A DNA stretch of 64,000 nucleotides, taken from assembly GCA_902806575.1 (NCBI GenBank), contig CADCXD010000001.1:2604001-2668000 (forward strand). The letters run 5' to 3'. Positions 59,207 to 64,000 of this stretch are shown here, piece after piece. A program made the position numbers and the translations under genes. The first letter of the stretch is position 1. Each line of letters begins with the position of its first letter. This DNA is from Jackrogersella multiformis (lineage: Eukaryota; Ascomycota; Sordariomycetes; Xylariales; Hypoxylaceae). Below the pieces are notes generated by a model. That model saw only the letters and a list, made by a program, of their open reading frames with translations. It was not told the DNA's origin and did not search any database.

Positions 59207-61574
59207 ATCGTCGGGCCCTCCGCTTTGCTAACCTACCCAAACAGATAAACAGACGTAATAGAAACAAGAGCCACGAGTCCTAGGAAATAACAAAAAAATT
59301 ATACAAACAGATAAATCTTTGGTCTAACTACTCATGATTTATCTGCATGTGAATAGTTCAGCTCATCTCGAAAAAGCAAGACTTCCTAAAATGTATAAAA
59401 ACGCTTAGGGCGGTATCGATCTACACTGCCGTGATTAAATATTGCGGAGTTAACCAATCATAACCTCGACGGAGAGTAAAATAGGTGTCTGCAAGCTTAT
59501 GTGCCAAGTAATGATGGCTAAGAGGCGAACGAATTGCCGTTGGACGGGACGAGCCGACATCATTGACAGCCTACATGTCTACACTACGTAGTACTCGTTG
59601 ATTTAGTACATCGTAGATCTGTGATGGTGGAAATCATATGCATAGCAGAATTCAATCGGACCACCAAATACAACGGTCTAGGGGTCCAGAGGTGCCCGAG
59701 ATCCTGGTAAAGCAATTTCCGCTATCAGCAGGTTTAGTAGTATCTCGGGGAAATGCTAAGGGGAATAAAAGGCTGACAAAAGGGAAACGATACTCGTCAA
59801 GTAGCGAAAGTAATACGTACCTCTGAGGCCTACATAGCACTTGTGCCAGCGTTCCACTTCTTACTTCTCGATCATTCCACGTATAATAAGAAGCAGGTAA
59901 AGATGGGCCTATAAACAACAACCACATAGCGAGGCCCAGCATGTTCTAGGCAGATTGGTCCATATATTTGAAAATCGAAGGTTCTTAAGTCTGAGGTCAG
60001 AAGTGGAATATTATGAGCGAGTTGAGATTTGCTGATAACTCAACTACCTGGATTCCATACTACGTAGTAGGTTCTAGTATGGTTCGTAGGCATAGTCGAA
60101 TTCCCCATATCTGTCTAATACAACGAGCAAATCATAAACGTAGAATGGTCGATCCACATTCCAGTCTTGGAATACAGCTGGGTAAGCCGAAAGACCATCC
60201 TATCGGGACGGCTAACAGAGGGGACCAGATCTACCCAGCTTAATAATGGGTTCCCGTTCACCTCCCTTTGTGATTACTACTTGGATATTATTAGCAATGC
60301 CTAAATACATATCCACATGCTTCGTCTGGTTTTCCTTTTGCATGCACTAGGCTCTAGTGCAATCGTCCTCGAGGCGAGGGTGATTGTAAGCGGAGCAGTC
60401 TAATAAGACATTGCCGCCACAATTCGATAGACAACCGTCATTACTATCATCGACGCTAAATATGGGGATATATGTGGAAAGCTATGAAACATAGCGAACC
60501 ATATAGCATTTGCACGTTTGTTATAGATAGTGGACATCAGGTAAGAAAACCTCGTCACTGACCAGTAGTGAACGCTTTTCGTGAATGCTAAGTCTGTCGT
60601 ATGAGCTTGTCAGCGTACGGATCGCTTGGAGGATCGCAGAGTAGCAGAGTAGGTAGTCAATATGTGCACGCAATGCTGCTCTTTCGGGGAACCGGGATCG
60701 ACAGCTATAAGTGATGGATTCACAGCTGATATCAACCTCGAGTATTGACTAGGATCGTCACCGAGGAAAGAGTAGCACTTTGATCTCCTTTCAGCAGGTA
60801 TTTTCAGCTCCGATAAGTTTTCATGCTTTCGCCGATTACCTCTTTTCCTAGATGGGATCTATCGTGGTAGATACATAGGACGTACAGTTTTAGCTAGTCC
60901 GTATGTAGAGTTCCTACCAAATTAAGGTAACTCCATAGCCGGGAACTCTAGATTTCTAACGCCTTACGCGGTTTAACTTAACGAACTTCTCCGTGACCAT
61001 ATAATCAATCACGGGCTGAGATTGGTGTAAGACCGATAATCTTGGAGATCTTTAAGCAGCCCTATCGCTTACATTCTTTCGATGATAACTAGGATGAACT
61101 TTATCTATGGCAGAATAAAGTGCTTGTGACTGGGAAATTAATATCCGCTCTGCATTGGGTGAACGTTTAAATGTTGAATACACTAGAGTTAGAACAAGGA
61201 GAATAATTTAATCGGCCGTTTGACCTTGGTATGTTTGTATGCATATAATTAGATATGGACCAAATGAATAAATTAGTTAAACGAGGTGATATCATCCCTG
61301 TCAACTGACTGACGTAAGTCTTTCTAGAAAATATCATGATACCTACCCCTAGAGATCCATTGTAAAATGCGCAACCTTCAACGATCACGGCTTCATATCG
61401 TAGCCTTCCTCATATCGTAAGCTCCTAATCATAGAAACCAGGAGAACATATTTACTTAGTATAAGTACCTAGGTAGCTAGGTAGCTGAGCAGACAGTACT
61501 GGGACTCATTTACAGTTTACCAAACCCCATAACTTAAGCTTATCTATTCCGGACCTACGAACGCCGTTGCAACC
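59207..61574. other. 2.4 kb intergenic, nothing recognised
   Basis: This is the divergent region between the SLATT gene and the GGCT-like gene. Only short frames without family features occur. A TACCTAGGTAGCTAGGTAGC run lies at about 61465-61485, near the GGCT-like start. Pieces could be decayed genes, but none can be named. Confidence 0.5.
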
Positions 61575-62912
61575 ATGAAACGGCAGCTGAATGACATCCG
61601 GATAGAGGAGGGACGACCGGTATGCGAGCAGATAGACTTATCTCAGCAAGCTCACACTCTAATCCGACTTATCCGGAACTCAATATTTTCTCGGCGGACC
61701 CTGCGACCGGATTCTTATCGTCCCTTCTCAAACATCCCGAGAACTTCTCCGGAACGCCTTGCGCTCGCCTCTCCCACTTCACCCGACCAAGACTCTGCAT
61801 CAACCGTCCTATATCTGGCCTACGGTTCAAACCTAGCTGAACTCATCGTTAATCGACGTGATCTTCAGCCGATTAGCCAGGTCAACGTATCGGCGCCAGC
61901 CTTCGATCTAGCCTTCGATCTGCCGGGTCTTCCGTACTTGGAGCCGTGTTTCTCCAACGTGACGCCGCGCAAGATCCCCAAGCTGCCTATCCCGGTTGAC
62001 CCGCCCAAGCCTCCTTTCGATCCTCCTTTCGATCCTCCCTTTGACCCTCCACCCTCCCCCAGGAGCGCAGCATCTGGTCAGGAAGGCGAGGTGGCACAAG
62101 ACAAAATAAATTATCCAGGATTACTACTACCCTCTCTCCCTCCAGACGCCCCGCAATGGCCTAAGGGCCTGTACGGCGTAGTCTACGAATTGACGCGCGA
62201 TGACTACCGCAAGGTAATCCAGACGGAGGGCGGCGGGTCCGCCTACCAGGACATCCTCGCGCCGTGTCTCGCGCTCCCGCCGCCTCTCGGGATTCCCGAG
62301 AAACCTCCCATACCCGAGCTTCCGAAGCCGTTCTTAGCGCATACGCTTTACGCACCTCGCCTACCGTCTCTGCACCCGCCGGGCAACGGCGACAACGACG
62401 GTGATAACGACGACGACGACGATCCGCGGGACAAGAAATGGTGGCAGAAACTGCTGTTACCCCTCCACCGCCCCGACCCGGGCTACGCGCAGCCGAGCCC
62501 ACGCTACCTACAGTTAATCCGCGACGGGGCGCGTGAGCACTACCTCCCGGATGACTACCAGCTCTACCTCGCGCGGCTGCAAGCCTACAAGATCACGACA
62601 TGGCGGCAGGAGGTGGGGCGCTTGTTGGTCCTATTGACCGTGTTGCCGTTATTTGCGTTACTATTGGGGCTCGAATTCTTGTTCGCCGACAAAAAGGACG
62701 GCAGAGTGCCGGCGTGGCTAAGCGCCGCCTCGACCATCTTGATGAACCTGGTGTGGAAGACCTACGATGCGATTCTCAAACCGTTGTTCGGGGACGGGGA
62801 GCGGACGATAGAGGAAGATGATTCCGGCGATACGAATACAAGGCAGCGGAGCATAATAAGAAATGCGCCTACGTGGGGGAGTGAGAAAAATGCCTTACTT
62901 GCAGATTGGTAG
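61575..62912 (+). CDS. gamma-glutamylcyclotransferase-like protein with C-terminal membrane helix
   Basis: One frame of 445 residues. The GGCT fold is recognised from VLYLAYGSNL (about 78-87, the nucleotide-like YGSN loop of the family), the SQVNVSAPAFDLAFDLPGLPY strand and WPKGLYGVVYELTRDDY. The family releases 5-oxoproline from gamma-glutamyl groups. Fungal relatives include GliK of gliotoxin clusters, but no such cluster is present here. Unusual parts are a triple FDPP repeat (FDPPFDPPFDPP) inside the domain, an acidic GDNDGDNDDDDDP insert, and a C-terminal hydrophobic helix (LLVLLTVLPLFALLLGLEFL) suggesting membrane anchoring. The first 75 residues are doubtful: another frame from ATG 61622 also reads plausibly, so an intron or frameshift near 61780 is possible. 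Confidence 0.8.
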   Translation: MKRQLNDIRIEEGRPVCEQIDLSQQAHTLIRLIRNSIFSRRTLRPDSYRPFSNIPRTSPERLALASPTSPDQDSASTVLYLAYGSNLAELIVNRRDLQPISQVNVSAPAFDLAFDLPGLPYLEPCFSNVTPRKIPKLPIPVDPPKPPFDPPFDPPFDPPPSPRSAASGQEGEVAQDKINYPGLLLPSLPPDAPQWPKGLYGVVYELTRDDYRKVIQTEGGGSAYQDILAPCLALPPPLGIPEKPPIPELPKPFLAHTLYAPRLPSLHPPGNGDNDGDNDDDDDPRDKKWWQKLLLPLHRPDPGYAQPSPRYLQLIRDGAREHYLPDDYQLYLARLQAYKITTWRQEVGRLLVLLTVLPLFALLLGLEFLFADKKDGRVPAWLSAASTILMNLVWKTYDAILKPLFGDGERTIEEDDSGDTNTRQRSIIRNAPTWGSEKNALLADW

Positions 62913-63179
62913 CATAGCGTTGTACTGTGGTGGTAGCAATTAATATAAGATAAATACAAAATGTTTCTTGTTTCTGGTCCGGGATATCATGCTGTAAAGC
63001 CCATCTAGCCTATTTTCTACCGCAACCAATCGTGGATGTCGTACCCCCAAACCGTTTAACCGCTATCGTATTCAAACCATCCATGCTCATTACTCCTTTA
63101 CCATCCATAACTCAATTTCCCCATTCTAGTTACCGGTCCGACTAGTCTCAATGTAACTCGTGCTAGACTACAGCTACAG

Positions 63180-64000
63180 CTAAGTCCTGGAGACGAGGTC
63201 GGGGATATCGTCGACCGTATTCCGCCCCTCGAGGATGTCGTAGACGGCCGTGAATAAGGGATACTCCTGCTCGAGGCCCCGCCGCTTCAGGAACGAGTTC
63301 ACCTCGGCGGCGGTGCTGGTGCCCTGCAGCTTCTGGCCGTTGAGCTCGGCCTGCTCGACCTCCTGGACGGAGATGCCCTTCTCGACGGCTTTCTTGGCGC
63401 AGCGGAAGTTGCGGCCGCCGCTGCAGCTCGTGATCAGGTCGGCCACGCCGGCGCTCTCCTCCGTGAAGGTGCCGGTCGAGATGGTCTCGCCGAAGAACTC
63501 GTGGCCGAACTTGACCATCTCGAGCAGGCCCACGCGCATGATGGCCGCCTTGGCGTTGTCGCCCCACCCCCGGCCGTCGACGAAGCCGGCCGCCAGCGCG
63601 ACGATGTTCTTCAGGGCGCCGCCGAGCGACACCCCCGCCACGTCCGACACCATGCGCACGTGGAAGTAGGGGCGGTGGAAGAGCGTCTTGAAGGTGTCGT
63701 GGTCGAGCGGCGGGTACTCGGGCGGCACGGGCGTGAGCTTGGTCTTGCTGATCCGCCCGCGCACGTCCCGGTGCTGCGTGTCCGCCAGGGGCGTAATGCT
63801 CAGCTCCTCCGCGGACGCGCGCGGCGAGCCGCGGTTGGGAGTCGCGGAGCGGGGCGTCGGGTTGCGCGAGTTGTCCATCGGCGGCGGGTCGTACGCGATC
63901 GTAGTCTCGGACCATTTCTCGGCGGCGATCTCGGACGCAATGTTTGCGCCGGACAGGGCGCCGCAGTAGATACCGAGGCCCTCACCGATCCACTCCGAGA
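63180..64000 (-). CDS. NAD-dependent glycerol-3-phosphate dehydrogenase, C-terminal part (cut by window edge)
   Basis: The gene runs off the right edge; the 5' part with the Rossmann fold lies outside. The visible part begins in SEWIGEGLGIYCGALSGANI and shows SGANIASEIAAEKWSET, HVRMVSDVAGVSLGGALKN with the catalytic lysine region, and GRGWGDNAKAAIMRVGLLEM, all typical of the enzyme that reduces dihydroxyacetone phosphate to glycerol-3-phosphate. A Ser/Pro/Thr-rich insertion (from MDNSRNPTPRS to about PPEYPP) follows the AYDPPP motif and is normal for filamentous ascomycetes. The stop is at 63180. High GC with C-ending codons suggests high expression. The protein is cytosolic in known fungi and supplies glycerol for osmotic balance and lipid synthesis. 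Confidence 0.95.
   Translation of the reverse strand, partial: SEWIGEGLGIYCGALSGANIASEIAAEKWSETTIAYDPPPMDNSRNPTPRSATPNRGSPRASAEELSITPLADTQHRDVRGRISKTKLTPVPPEYPPLDHDTFKTLFHRPYFHVRMVSDVAGVSLGGALKNIVALAAGFVDGRGWGDNAKAAIMRVGLLEMVKFGHEFFGETISTGTFTEESAGVADLITSCSGGRNFRCAKKAVEKGISVQEVEQAELNGQKLQGTSTAAEVNSFLKRRGLEQEYPLFTAVYDILEGRNTVDDIPDLVSRT

Noticed and set aside
63250..63669. 139-codon plus-strand frame
   Set aside because: It is antisense to the glycerol-3-phosphate dehydrogenase gene, whose motifs are unmistakable.

Overview
The window is nuclear DNA of a filamentous ascomycete (Pezizomycotina, probably Sordariomycetes; this placement is inference). The supporting signs are short 45-80 nt introns with GTRNGT donors and CTAAC/CTAAT-type branch points, compact genes on both strands, a strongly AT-biased block with the appearance of repeat-induced point mutation (RIP), fungal-specific families (DUF3405, DUF6594, fungal SLATT, DUF7025-type AAA), and many intergenic copies of a TACCTAGGTA palindrome. 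No bacterial operon, CRISPR array, rRNA or convincing tRNA was seen.

Layout. 1-4020 is an AT-rich RIP-type relic with no gene, followed by a pyrimidine-rich scar (4036-4764). 5802-13390 (minus) holds a phospholipase D-like protein, a secreted M28 aminopeptidase and a DUF3405 membrane protein. 13391-16389 is repeat-rich. 16390-20266 (minus) holds an AFG1-type mitochondrial ATPase and a DUF6594 membrane protein. 20882-24030 (plus) holds two unrecognised proteins, the first with an in-frame TGA. 25163-28633 (minus) is an intronless 1156-residue fusion of four enzyme-like domains (methyltransferase, BBE-type FAD oxidase, phosphomevalonate-kinase-like P-loop, adenine phosphoribosyltransferase-like). 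30254-36026 holds a CoA-type Nudix hydrolase, a Ctr copper transporter, 3-hydroxyanthranilate dioxygenase and an F-box/membrane protein. 36364-43108 holds a STAND-like protein and a large AAA+ ATPase, divergently arranged. 43592-48226 holds ATP synthase alpha and NAD(P)HX dehydratase. 48227-53315 is a gene-poor stretch. 53316-62912 holds two unrecognised proteins, a SLATT 2TM protein and a gamma-glutamylcyclotransferase-like protein. The right edge cuts a glycerol-3-phosphate dehydrogenase gene.

Housekeeping genes (ATP1, AFG1, BNA1, NAXD, GPD) alternate with accessory families of the kind seen in fungal self/non-self or membrane-effector repertoires (DUF6594, STAND-like, SLATT). Nothing shows one joint pathway. 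Several genes touch NAD/CoA metabolism (BNA1, NAXD, Nudix), but they are unlinked in arrangement. The most unusual object is the four-domain fusion at 25163-28633.

Gene models were built by hand from frame, splice-site and branch-point inspection. Exon limits are stated for each gene and most sum to an exact multiple of three.
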